Shown piece after piece: positions 1 to 6,552 of a DNA stretch of 12,497 nt. The stretch spans positions 1 through 12,497 of the forward strand of contig JAJNQF010000497.1 of assembly GCA_021154945.1 (NCBI GenBank), in the 5' to 3' direction. Source of the DNA: Sphingomonas sp. (lineage in GTDB: Bacteria; Pseudomonadota; Alphaproteobacteria; Sphingomonadales; Sphingomonadaceae). Both the position numbers and the translations under genes were made by a program. Positions within the stretch are counted from its first letter, which is position 1. The number at the start of each line of letters is the position of its first letter. The notes under the pieces are model-generated. The model was not told where the DNA came from. It was given only the letters and a program-made list of their open reading frames with translations, and ran no database searches.

Positions 1-62
1 GCGGGGGAGGATCGAAACGCGGCGTCCATCAGGTTTCGGCGGCAAGTCTCTTCCACCACGCT

Positions 63-159
63 CCGTCATGCCGGGCTCGTTCCGGCATCCACGGTTCCGC
101 ACGCTCGATAGAATTGGGTTCGCGGAACGGTGGGCCCCGGAACCAGTCCGGGGTGACGG
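63..159. repeat. Long imperfect palindromic intergenic repeat
   Basis: Two 38-base arms (63-100 and 122-159) are inverted copies of each other with 30 of 38 positions matching, separated by 21 bases. Each arm also folds on itself: ATGCCGG (68-74) pairs with CCGGCAT (82-88), and CCCCGG (135-140) pairs with CCGGGG (148-153), both with 7-base loops. Two base pairs of the inner stem differ between the arms but remain paired in each, which suggests selection on structure. It lies downstream of envC in a gene-free stretch (1-213); I see nothing else in 1-62 or 160-213. It resembles REP-like or MITE-like intergenic repeats of sphingomonads, and no transposase is present. Confidence 0.7.
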
Positions 160-213
160 GGTGGATTTGGCGAATTTCGACCTCGAAGTCAGGCATTGAT
201 CTGGCTCAGCCGA

Positions 214-1386
214 TCAGCGCGGCCCTATCAGTGACGCCGCATCAACCGGCCGACCCCGGCGCCGGAGTTCGACGGTGATCCGCGGGTCCTCGCCGGGCGC
301 GATGCCGAGCGGCGCGCCCATCGCGATGCGGTCGCCGGGGCTTGCCGTGGTTGCGGCGAGGCCGGTGACCAGGCTGGTCCAGCCATCGGCGTGGTCGATG
401 ATGACGATGACGCCGTACTCACGGAAACGACGCGCGTAGCGGATCGTGCCGGCCGCGGGCGCGACGACGCGGGCGCGGGGCGCGGTGGCGAAGGTCAGGC
501 CGCGCGACCGGACGCCGGAGTCCGAAACCTCGTCGAAGCCGGTGACGAGCCTGCCCGCTACCGGGATGCGGTACACGCCGCGCGGGGGCGGCGGTGGCGT
601 GGTGCCGGGCGCGATCGGGCGTGGGACCGGGCCGGCGAGCGCGATCAGGGCGGCGGCGGTCGCCTTGGCGTTGGTCGTGGCGGCCATCCCGTCGACCAGA
701 TCGCGCGCGCGTTCGCCGAGCGCCAGCGCGCGGTCGGACTCGCTGAGCGCGCCACGACCGAGGGCCTGGCTGCGCTGGCGATGACGCGCCTCAAGGGTGG
801 CCAGCGCGATGCGGTCGTTCTCCAGACGCGCGCGGCTATCGGAAAGCGCCTTGGCAGCGAGTGTCGCGCTCGCCTGCAAACGCCGCGTCTCGGCGAGTTC
901 GGTGCGGACCGCCTCGGTACGCTGGCGGACGACCGGGAGCGCGCTGCCCAGCACCGCACGGACATGGACGAGGTCGTCGACCGATCCCGGCTGCGCGACC
1001 GCAACGATCGTCGGGCGGCGGGCGAGCGACTCCAGCGCGGCCAACAGCCGCGCGACCGGGGCCTGCGCGCGGCCGAGCCTGGCGCGCTGATCGGCGAGCA
1101 GGCGGTCGACCAACGTCACGCGCGCACTAGCGGTGGCGAGGTTGGCTTCAGCGGCAGCGACGCGGGCGGCGAGCGCCTGTTCTTCGCGGCGCGCCTTGTC
1201 AGCAGCGTTGCGTTCCTGGGTGGCAGCGGCGGCGAGCTTGGCGGCGCGCGCGGCGGCGATCGCGGCGTCACGTTTGGCCGCGACCAGGCGCTGCTGCTCG
1301 GTCGCCAGTTCGGGCGCGTCAGTCTGTGCGGTTACGCCCGCCGCCGCGAACAGCGCCGCGATCGCCAAGACGCCCCCTGCCCTCAT
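214..1386 (-). CDS. envC: EnvC-like murein hydrolase activator, degenerate LytM domain
   Basis: 390-residue exported protein. A signal peptide covers about residues 1-20 (cleavage after GVTA). Alanine- and arginine-rich coiled coils cover about 23-110 and 150-235, then comes a proline-rich linker (253-269) and a C-terminal LytM/M23 domain (about 270-388). All the usual M23 zinc and catalytic positions are replaced: the HxGxD pair is S294/T298, the YxHL histidine is G342, and the HLH pair is R369/T371. It therefore should not cut peptidoglycan itself. In E. coli, EnvC with a degenerate LytM domain activates division amidases in the periplasm. The ATG lies 3 bases past the rlmH stop, and its Shine-Dalgarno (GAAGGG) sits in the last rlmH codons, so the two are probably co-translated. 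Family assignment is firm; activator rather than enzyme is inferred from the residues. Confidence 0.88.
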   Translation of the reverse strand: MRAGGVLAIAALFAAAGVTAQTDAPELATEQQRLVAAKRDAAIAAARAAKLAAAATQERNAADKARREEQALAARVAAAEANLATASARVTLVDRLLADQRARLGRAQAPVARLLAALESLARRPTIVAVAQPGSVDDLVHVRAVLGSALPVVRQRTEAVRTELAETRRLQASATLAAKALSDSRARLENDRIALATLEARHRQRSQALGRGALSESDRALALGERARDLVDGMAATTNAKATAAALIALAGPVPRPIAPGTTPPPPPRGVYRIPVAGRLVTGFDEVSDSGVRSRGLTFATAPRARVVAPAAGTIRYARRFREYGVIVIIDHADGWTSLVTGLAATTASPGDRIAMGAPLGIAPGEDPRITVELRRRGRPVDAASLIGPR

Positions 1387-1389
1387 GCA

Positions 1390-1812
1390 TCACCCTTCGC
1401 GGTGATAGGGATGGTTGGCAAGGATGCTGGTCGCGCGGAAGAGTTGCTCGGCGAGCATCGCGCGGGCGAGCAGATGCGGCCAGGTCGCGCGGCCGAACGA
1501 GAACAACAGGTCCGCCTCGTCGCGCGCCGCGTCGTCGAAGCCGTCGGCAGCGCCGATCATGAACCGCGCCTCACGCACGCCGTCGTCGCGCCATCGCTCC
1601 AATTTATGCGCGAACTGCGTCGACGACAGCGTCTCACCCTTCTCGTCGAGCAGGATGCGCTTGGTCTGCTCGCCGACGATCGGAATCTTGCCGCCTATGT
1701 CGGGCAGCTCGCTGACCCTGGTCGGCCAGACGATCCGCTTCAGATAGCGGTCGACGAGGTCGGCCTCGGGCGAGCGCCCGATCCGACCACGGGCGACGAT
1801 GTGGAGCAGCAT
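1390..1812 (-). CDS. rlmH: 23S rRNA (pseudouridine-1915 N3)-methyltransferase RlmH
   Basis: 140-residue SPOUT-class methyltransferase that uses S-adenosylmethionine to methylate pseudouridine 1915 in helix 69 of 23S rRNA on assembled 70S ribosomes. It begins MLLHIVARGRIG. The SAM-binding trefoil-knot region shows IGAADGF (residues 86-92), where the family usually has GGADG, and the C-terminal family signature includes WPHLLARAMLAEQLFRA and ends in HPYHREG. Length is normal for the family (about 140-160). The frame is open further upstream to 1899, but that would overlap rsfS; the ATG at 1812 gives the canonical N terminus, 26 bases after the rsfS stop, with only a weak Shine-Dalgarno. It follows nadD and rsfS in the same order as in many bacteria. 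Confidence 0.95.
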   Translation of the reverse strand: MLLHIVARGRIGRSPEADLVDRYLKRIVWPTRVSELPDIGGKIPIVGEQTKRILLDEKGETLSSTQFAHKLERWRDDGVREARFMIGAADGFDDAARDEADLLFSFGRATWPHLLARAMLAEQLFRATSILANHPYHREG

Positions 1813-1838
1813 GATCCGCTTTTGGGCCGCCGCCGCGC

Positions 1839-2246
1839 TTAGTCTTCGTCGGTGAAGGTCGGCACGGGCGGCGGGGTCGGTGCATCGCCGAACGCCCACA
1901 TCCGCTCCAGATTGTAGAAGCTGCGGACTTCGGGGCGGAACAGGTGGACGATGACGTCGGTCGCGTCGATCAGCACCCAGTCGGCGGTCGGCAGGCCTTC
2001 GATCTTCACCGGGCGCTTGAACTCGGCCTTGATCCGCTCGGCCAGCTTCTGCGCCATCGAGGCGACCTGGCGGGTCGAACGACCGCTGGCGATCACCATA
2101 TAGTCGGCGATGCTGGTCTTGCCCGCGAGCGGGATCGAGATGGTCTCGACCGCCTGGTCGTCGTCGAGCGACGCGAGGATCAGGCGATGCAGCGCCTCAA
2201 CCTCTTCGGGGTCGGTCGCGCGAGGGGCAGTAGGGGAAGTGGCCAA
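1839..2246 (-). CDS. rsfS: Ribosomal silencing factor RsfS
   Basis: 135-residue RsfS/Iojap-family protein. In other bacteria it binds ribosomal protein uL14 and blocks joining of the 30S and 50S subunits during starvation. The core runs from about residue 16 to 118 and shows ADYMVIASGRSTRQV (48-61), the IEGLPTADWVLIDATDVIVH stretch (82-101) and FYNLERMWAF (110-119). The acidic C-terminal tail (DAPTPPPVPTFTDED) is lineage-variable. The start is a TTG at 2246: AGGAG lies 5 bases upstream, and no ATG or GTG occurs before the conserved core. Only one base separates this TTG from the nadD stop, so translation is probably coupled to nadD. Confidence 0.95.
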   Translation of the reverse strand: MATSPTAPRATDPEEVEALHRLILASLDDDQAVETISIPLAGKTSIADYMVIASGRSTRQVASMAQKLAERIKAEFKRPVKIEGLPTADWVLIDATDVIVHLFRPEVRSFYNLERMWAFGDAPTPPPVPTFTDED

Positions 2247-2247
2247 G

Positions 2248-2862
2248 TCAGCTCCTGGGTAAGACTACCGAGCCAGCAACGTGCTGAACCCAGTCGGGAT
2301 TTTTGGCACGCAGGCCGGTTGCGGAGGTCGGGTCGGGTCGGAAGCGCAACAGCACAAGGGCCGGCAATCTCCACGTCGTCCAGCTCTTCGCATGGTCTGT
2401 GCGCCGTTGGAAGCGCCGCAGCCAACCCATCGCGGGGGCCGCGAGGGCGCGCCCGTCATATCCCGGACGCGCGATTACCGCAATCGGAACCTCGCGAGCG
2501 ATTTGGCGCCAGTTCTTCCAGCGGTGGAAGTCGGCGAGATTGTCCGCGCCCATCAGCCAGATGAAGCGGATTTTCGGGTAGCGCCGCTTAAGCTTGCGGA
2601 TCGTGTCGAGCGTGTAGCGGGTGTGCAGCCGCGCCTCGATGTCGGTCGCGCGGATTGGGGCACGGCGTGCCATCACGCGGGCGGACGCGAGGCGCGCGGT
2701 GAGCGGCGCCATGTCGTTCGCGGCGTCCTTGAGCGGGTTGCCGGGGGATACCAGCCACCACGCCTCGTCGAGCGCGAGCGCATCGATTGCGGATAGCGTG
2801 ATGCCGCGGTGGCCGCGATGCGCGGGATTGAACGACCCGCCGAGGATGCCAACGTGGGTCAT
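2248..2862 (-). CDS. nadD: Nicotinate-nucleotide adenylyltransferase NadD
   Basis: 204-residue cytosolic nucleotidyltransferase that joins nicotinate mononucleotide and ATP to form deamido-NAD. The N-terminal nucleotide-binding motif is GGSFNPAHRGH (residues 8-18), with H15 and H18 in the family's HxGH element. The middle shows TRYTLDTIRKL (81-91) and LMGADNLADFHRWKNW (103-118), and the C terminus has SATGLR (180-185) in place of the usual SSTxIR. Length is normal. The ATG overlaps the stop of the upstream toxin gene by 4 bases (ATGA). I see no strong ribosome-binding site of its own, so its translation may depend partly on the toxin gene. The proA-nadD-rsfS-rlmH order is common in sphingomonads. 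Confidence 0.95.
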   Translation of the reverse strand: MTHVGILGGSFNPAHRGHRGITLSAIDALALDEAWWLVSPGNPLKDAANDMAPLTARLASARVMARRAPIRATDIEARLHTRYTLDTIRKLKRRYPKIRFIWLMGADNLADFHRWKNWRQIAREVPIAVIARPGYDGRALAAPAMGWLRRFQRRTDHAKSWTTWRLPALVLLRFRPDPTSATGLRAKNPDWVQHVAGSVVLPRS

Positions 2863-3146
2863 AGGAATTGCTGCCAGTCACGCGCGACGTGAATGACGCG
2901 GACGATGAACAAATCACCGTCCGCCAACCGATAGAGCAAGATATAAGGCGTACCTGCGACGCGCCATTTACGCAGTCGGGTATTTGGCACCGCTGGCCCC
3001 GCGCCCGGGTAATCCACCAAAAATCTGGCTGCGTTTACCGCCGAGGTGCCAACCCGGCTCGCGGTATTCGGATCGACCTTGTCGAACTCGTCGTCGATCG
3101 TCGCAAGATCGGCCTGCGCCTCGCGCGACCATCTCACGCCCCTCAT
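2859..3146 (-). CDS. ParE/RelE-superfamily toxin
   Basis: 95-residue basic protein of the ParE/RelE toxin fold. It begins VRWSREAQADLATIDDEF, the usual N-terminal helix, and ends with the family's strand-rich core: WRVAGTPYILLYRL (61-74) and LFIVRVIHVARDWQQFL (79-95), where ParE proteins typically read YRI.Y....I.I..V.H..R. ParE members inhibit DNA gyrase and RelE members cut mRNA on the ribosome; I cannot separate the two, though the absence of an obvious RelE catalytic set favours ParE. It overlaps the antitoxin stop by 4 bases (ATGA) and overlaps nadD by 4 bases. It has no strong Shine-Dalgarno, consistent with translational coupling. Length is typical and no frame damage is seen. Confidence 0.88.
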   Translation of the reverse strand: MRGVRWSREAQADLATIDDEFDKVDPNTASRVGTSAVNAARFLVDYPGAGPAVPNTRLRKWRVAGTPYILLYRLADGDLFIVRVIHVARDWQQFL

Positions 3147-3397
3147 GCAGCGTTGGCGGTCTTGTGCCGTTGTGCAAACCAGGCTTCCATCTCGTCCTGG
3201 GTCAGATAATCGCCTCGCGCAATCGAATCCTCGCCGGCCTGAATGAAGTCCAGAAATTCGAGTTCTTCGTCGACGCGATTCGCGATCGCTTCGGCGGCGA
3301 TGCTACTAGCGTCGACGCCGCGGCGGTGCGCCAGTGTCGCGAGTTTGTCGGCAACGCCTGGCTCGATCGCGATCATCAAGGTCGATGCGTTCGTCAT
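3143..3397 (-). CDS. CopG/ribbon-helix-helix-type antitoxin
   Basis: 84-residue partner of the ParE-like toxin. Residues about 5-45 (from LMIAIEPGVADKLATLA to SSIAAEAIANRVDEE) fit a ribbon-helix-helix DNA-binding unit of the CopG/COG3905 type. Residues 46-80 (FLDFIQAGEDSIARGDYLTQDEMEAWFAQR) fit the C-terminal toxin-binding segment, including the common (L/V)xxDEMEAW pattern. Such antitoxins neutralise the toxin and repress their own promoter. The gene lies 31 bases after the proA stop. Its ATG overlaps the TGA of a 4-codon open frame (3394-3408) that has the better-placed Shine-Dalgarno (GGAAAG), so initiation may be by coupled reinitiation. No palindromic operator is obvious in the 31-base gap. 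Confidence 0.85.
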   Translation of the reverse strand: MTNASTLMIAIEPGVADKLATLAHRRGVDASSIAAEAIANRVDEELEFLDFIQAGEDSIARGDYLTQDEMEAWFAQRHKTANAA

Positions 3398-3428
3398 GTC
3401 GCGAACATGCGCTTTCCACCTCTCACAA

Positions 3429-4691
3429 TCAACCGCGCACCTGGCCGGTGCCGCGGCCGATCCATTTGTAGGTGGTTAGGCCTTCGAGCGCGACCGGGCC
3501 GCGGGCGTGGAGGCGGCCAGTGGCGATACCGATCTCTGCGCCGAGGCCGAACTCGCCGCCGTCGGCGAACTGAGTGGAGGCGTTCCAGAGGACTATCGCG
3601 CTATCTACGGAGGTAAGGAAGCGTTCGGCGACGACGGCGTCTTCGGCCACGATTGCGTCGGTGTGGTGCGAGCCGTGGCGGGCGATATGCGCGACTGCCG
3701 CGTCGAGACCATCGACGATCGCGACCGAGGCGATCGCGTCGAGATATTCGGTGTCCCAGTCGGCCGCGTCGGCGGCGGCGATCTCGGGGACGAGCATGCG
3801 CGCGCGCGCGTCGCCGCGCACCTCGCAACCCGTTGCCGCGAGACCTCGGATCAGGGCCGGTGCGACGGCGTAATCCCGGTCGATCAGCAGCGTTTCCATC
3901 GAGCCGCAGACGCCGGTGCGGCGCATCTTGGCGTCGACGACGACTGCCGCCGCCATGGCCGGGTCCGCCGAGGCGTGGACATAGACGTGATTGATGCCGT
4001 CGAGATGCGCGAGGACGGGCACACGCGCTTCGGCCTGGACGCGCGCGACGAGGCTCTTGCCACCGCGGGGAATGATCAGGTCGATCACCCCGTCCGCCTT
4101 CAGCATCGCGCCGACCGCCGCGCGATCGGTGGTCGGCACGAGTTGCACCGCGTCGGCAGGCACCCCGCCCGCCTTCAGGCCCTCGACCAGCGCCGCATGG
4201 ATCGCGCGATTGCTGTTCACCGCTTCGGACCCGCCGCGCAGGATCGCTGCGTTGCCGGCCATCACGCACAACGCCGCAGCGTCGGCGGTGACGTTCGGGC
4301 GGCTCTCGTAGATGATGCCGATGACGCCGATCGGCACGCGGACGCGCGAGAGCTTCAGGCCGTTCGGGCGCTCGCTGGAGTCGATCACCTGCCCGACCGG
4401 ATCGGCGAGTACCGCGACCGCCGCGACCCCATCCGCCATTGCCGCAACGCGCGCTTCGTCCAGCCGCAGCCGATCCAGCAGCGCGCCCGACAGACCAGCG
4501 TCCGCGGCACGCGTCATGTCCTCCGCGTTCGCCGCAACGATCGTCGCCGATGCTGCCCGGATAGACTCCGCCGCCGACGCCAGCGCCGCAGCCTTCCGCG
4601 CAGACGGCATCGACGCCAGCACCAGCGCGGCCGAGCGCGCGCGGCGGCCCATTTCGGCGATCAATTCGGTCGGATTTTCTGCATCGGCCAT
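3429..4691 (-). CDS. proA: Gamma-glutamyl phosphate reductase ProA
   Basis: 420-residue cytosolic enzyme of proline synthesis that reduces L-glutamyl 5-phosphate with NADPH to glutamate 5-semialdehyde. It belongs to the aldehyde dehydrogenase superfamily. Visible motifs are IGIIYESRPNVT (124-135), LRGGSEAVNSNRAIH (151-165), IIPRGGKSL (206-214), the active-site region TGVCGSMETLL with catalytic C262, and the C-terminal signature from QFADGGEFGLGAEIG to HARGPVALEGLTTYKW (374-410). Length is normal. The frame could begin at a TTG at 4727, but the ATG at 4691 gives the expected N terminus (MADAENPTELIAEMGRRAR); no clear Shine-Dalgarno precedes it. It is the first gene of the minus-strand cluster. 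The proB partner is not in the window. Confidence 0.96.
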   Translation of the reverse strand: MADAENPTELIAEMGRRARSAALVLASMPSARKAAALASAAESIRAASATIVAANAEDMTRAADAGLSGALLDRLRLDEARVAAMADGVAAVAVLADPVGQVIDSSERPNGLKLSRVRVPIGVIGIIYESRPNVTADAAALCVMAGNAAILRGGSEAVNSNRAIHAALVEGLKAGGVPADAVQLVPTTDRAAVGAMLKADGVIDLIIPRGGKSLVARVQAEARVPVLAHLDGINHVYVHASADPAMAAAVVVDAKMRRTGVCGSMETLLIDRDYAVAPALIRGLAATGCEVRGDARARMLVPEIAAADAADWDTEYLDAIASVAIVDGLDAAVAHIARHGSHHTDAIVAEDAVVAERFLTSVDSAIVLWNASTQFADGGEFGLGAEIGIATGRLHARGPVALEGLTTYKWIGRGTGQVRG

Positions 4692-4767
4692 GGTCCGCGC
4701 GGTAGCATGCGAAGCCCCTCGCGCCAACGCAGCGAACTCGTTACGCTACCGATATTACAGGGGGCTC
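4692..4767. promoter_or_regulatory. Divergent intergenic region between proA and the DUF3667 gene
   Basis: The 76 bases between two divergent starts must carry, or be overlapped by, promoters for both genes. I see no convincing -35/-10 pair on either strand. An inverted pair GGTAGC (4702-4707) and GCTACC (4745-4750) is present and could be an operator or chance. The plus-strand gene has a good Shine-Dalgarno (AGGGGG) just before 4768. Confidence 0.3.
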
Positions 4768-5877
4768 ATGACCGGAGATATCGAAGCAGCGGCGGACATC
4801 GCCACGGGTGCCCTGGTCGGACGCGCGGTCGAACCGAAGGCCGGAGGCGCCGCTGGTGCGCGTGCCGGCCATGGTCCGGACGACGCGCTCTGCCTCAATT
4901 GCGGGACCCGGTTGCTCGGCGAGCACTGCCATGCCTGCGGGCAATCCGCGCACGTCCACCGTTCGCTCGGCGGGATCGGGCATGAGATCGCGCACGGGGT
5001 CTTCCACTTCGAGGGCAAGATCTGGCGGACGTTGCCGCTGTTGATCCTACGTCCCGGCACGCTCACGCGGCGCTACGTCAACGGCGAGCGGGCTCGGTTC
5101 GTGTCGCCGCTCGCGCTGTTCCTGTTCACCGTCTTCCTGATGTTCGCGACGATCGGCGCGGTCGGTGGCGAAATGACGAAGGACTTCCTCGAGGACAAAC
5201 GCCCCGGGAAGACGTCGGATTACGCGCACGAGGCGGCGAAGGCTCGCGTCGCGTTAAAGAAGATCGAGTCGCAAAGGGCGGCCGCGGTGAAGGCGGGTGC
5301 AACCTATTCGGGAGACTCGATCACTACCCTCGACCAGCAGGCAGGCGCCCTTCGCACCACTGTTCGTGCACTCGGCGTAGCGGCAGATATACAGAACGGT
5401 GTCGCCTACGGCACGGTCGTCGATCTCGGCGACTTCAAGACCGGTTGGGAACGGCTCGACCACGGCATTGCGAAGGCGAACGGCAATCCGGGGCTGATGC
5501 TCTACAAACTGCAGACCAGCGCTTATAAATACAGTTGGGGTCTTATTCCGCTCTCCGTGCCGTTCATGGCGCTCCTGTTCCTGTGGCGCCGCCGGCATCA
5601 TCTCTACGATCACGCGATCTTCGTGACCTACTCGCTGGCGTTCATGATGCTGTTGACGATCGTGCTGATCGTCGCGGGCGTGATCGGGGTGGCGGAGGGC
5701 TGGATCGTAGTCGGGGCAATGCTGGTACCGCCGATCCACATGTTCGCGCAGCTTCGTGGGGCGTATTCGCTGCGCAAGCGCTCGGCGGCGTGGCGGACGG
5801 TCGCGCTGCTGACGTTCGCGTTCACGGTGCTGCTGGCGTTTGTCGTGCTGCTGTTGCTGCACGGGTTGACGGATTAG
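4768..5877 (+). CDS. DUF3667 zinc-ribbon membrane protein
   Basis: 369-residue predicted inner-membrane protein of unknown function. A treble-clef or zinc-ribbon knuckle is formed by C42-x2-C45 and C54-x2-C57 (CLNCG and CHACGQ). It is followed by the conserved DUF3667 core: H and F residues, WRTLPLLILRPGTLTRRYVNGER (86-108) and FVSPLALFLF leading into the first membrane segment (about 112-130). A soluble, partly coiled-coil region follows (about 135-250), then four more hydrophobic segments (about 257-273, 284-305, 310-328, 343-364). The ATG at 4768 was chosen because AGGGGG lies about 4 bases upstream and the residues before it do not fit the family. It is the only plus-strand gene and diverges from proA. 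Family call is good; role unknown. Confidence 0.85.
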   Translation: MTGDIEAAADIATGALVGRAVEPKAGGAAGARAGHGPDDALCLNCGTRLLGEHCHACGQSAHVHRSLGGIGHEIAHGVFHFEGKIWRTLPLLILRPGTLTRRYVNGERARFVSPLALFLFTVFLMFATIGAVGGEMTKDFLEDKRPGKTSDYAHEAAKARVALKKIESQRAAAVKAGATYSGDSITTLDQQAGALRTTVRALGVAADIQNGVAYGTVVDLGDFKTGWERLDHGIAKANGNPGLMLYKLQTSAYKYSWGLIPLSVPFMALLFLWRRRHHLYDHAIFVTYSLAFMMLLTIVLIVAGVIGVAEGWIVVGAMLVPPIHMFAQLRGAYSLRKRSAAWRTVALLTFAFTVLLAFVVLLLLHGLTD

Positions 5878-5983
5878 GTCGGGCCAGGTCGGGGGGTAGA
5901 CCTGTCGTTCCGTCATTTTAGAACGGATCCGCAATCCAAGCTCATTTAGCCGAACGAAAATCGGGACCGCCCCAATTGCCGTC

Positions 5984-6055
5984 ATCCCAGCAAAAGCTGG
6001 GATCTTATGGTGCGGGTCGCGTCGCCAGCCAACGGGGATACCCCAGCTTCGCTGG
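5984..6055. repeat. Hairpin repeat module with an inverted partner, in a 297-base gene-free stretch
   Basis: ATCCCAGC (5984-5991), AAAA, GCTGGGAT (5996-6003) is a perfect 8-bp hairpin about 107 bases after the DUF3667 stop. A degenerate inverted copy, CCAGC-TTC-GCTGG, lies at 6043-6055. The motif GTCATCCCAGCxAAAGCTGGGATC is a recurrent intergenic element in sphingomonads (from memory, not searched). No T-run follows, so it is not a classical terminator. The remainder of 5878-6174 has no supportable gene; a 12-bp palindrome ACCGCGCGCGGT at 6129-6140 is flanked by TCGGGTT/AACCCGA inverted copies. Confidence 0.5.
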
Positions 6056-6174
6056 CGTGCTGGACTTGCAGCGAACTTGCGCCGGGAACGAGACTCGGGT
6101 TGGACGACGGAGAAGGCTGATGCGGCGGACCGCGCGCGGTGTCCCCAGCCCCTAACCCGAACACACGTGCCCGC

Positions 6175-6552
6175 TCAGCGGCAGGGGTACAGGTTCGCCA
6201 ATACCCGGGCGTAACCGTCCTTGAGGGGGCGTTTCCGGTAGCTGGCGGGGAGTTCGTTGAGACCGTCGAGCATGTCCATGATGCCGACCGACTCACCCTC
6301 GGGAACACAGGCGATCGGTGGCTTGCCGGCGGCGGCGCGGGCGGCGCGTTCGGCTTTCAGCTGGTTGGTCGCGGCTTTCGCCTCGGCCTTCAGCGCGGGG
6401 AAATCGGGCGACATCAACACCATCGGGCCCTGGTCACGCAGCGCGTTGGCGCGGGCGAGGAAGGTGCCGACCGTCATCGCGGCATTCGCCGGCATCGCCA
6501 GACCGGCGATCGTCAGCGCGGCGATCAGTGCCTTGGAGCGAACATACGACAT
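6175..6552 (-). CDS. Secreted Rap1a/Tai-family-like immunity protein
   Basis: 125-residue exported protein. A signal peptide covers residues 1-24 (cleavage in PANA/A). The mature part reads MTVGTFLARANALRDQGPM, then a long helix of alanine and lysine (about 50-77), and carries two cysteines, C82 (IACVP) and C124 in the terminal YPC. This layout, with MTxxxFL near the N terminus and a YPC end, matches the Rap1a/Tai family, whose founding members neutralise type VI secretion peptidoglycan amidases (Tae4/Ssp1) in the periplasm. No effector or T6SS gene is in the window, so any immunity role is unproven. The ATG at 6552 has GGAAAGG 6 bases upstream; an in-frame ATG at 6582 would add 10 residues before the signal peptide and is less likely. 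It is 63 bases past ftsH. Confidence 0.65.
   Translation of the reverse strand: MSYVRSKALIAALTIAGLAMPANAAMTVGTFLARANALRDQGPMVLMSPDFPALKAEAKAATNQLKAERAARAAAGKPPIACVPEGESVGIMDMLDGLNELPASYRKRPLKDGYARVLANLYPCR

Noticed and set aside
219..226. FtsH Walker A with serine (GSPGTGKT) as a functional defect (residue numbers 219-226 of FtsH)
   Set aside because: The lysine and threonine essential for ATP binding are intact, and the second position varies among AAA+ proteins. It is probably a lineage variant.
391..1842. Long open frame on the plus strand opposite envC and rlmH
   Set aside because: It spans two well-supported opposite-strand genes and has no recognisable domain.
3507..4985. Long open frame on the plus strand opposite proA
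   Set aside because: It is complementary to intact ProA with all its motifs and runs out of frame into the DUF3667 gene. Its composition is shadow-like.
5254..5985. Minus-strand open frame opposite DUF3667
   Set aside because: It is rich in Arg, Gln and His, without motifs, and antisense to a gene with clear family signatures and a good ribosome-binding site.
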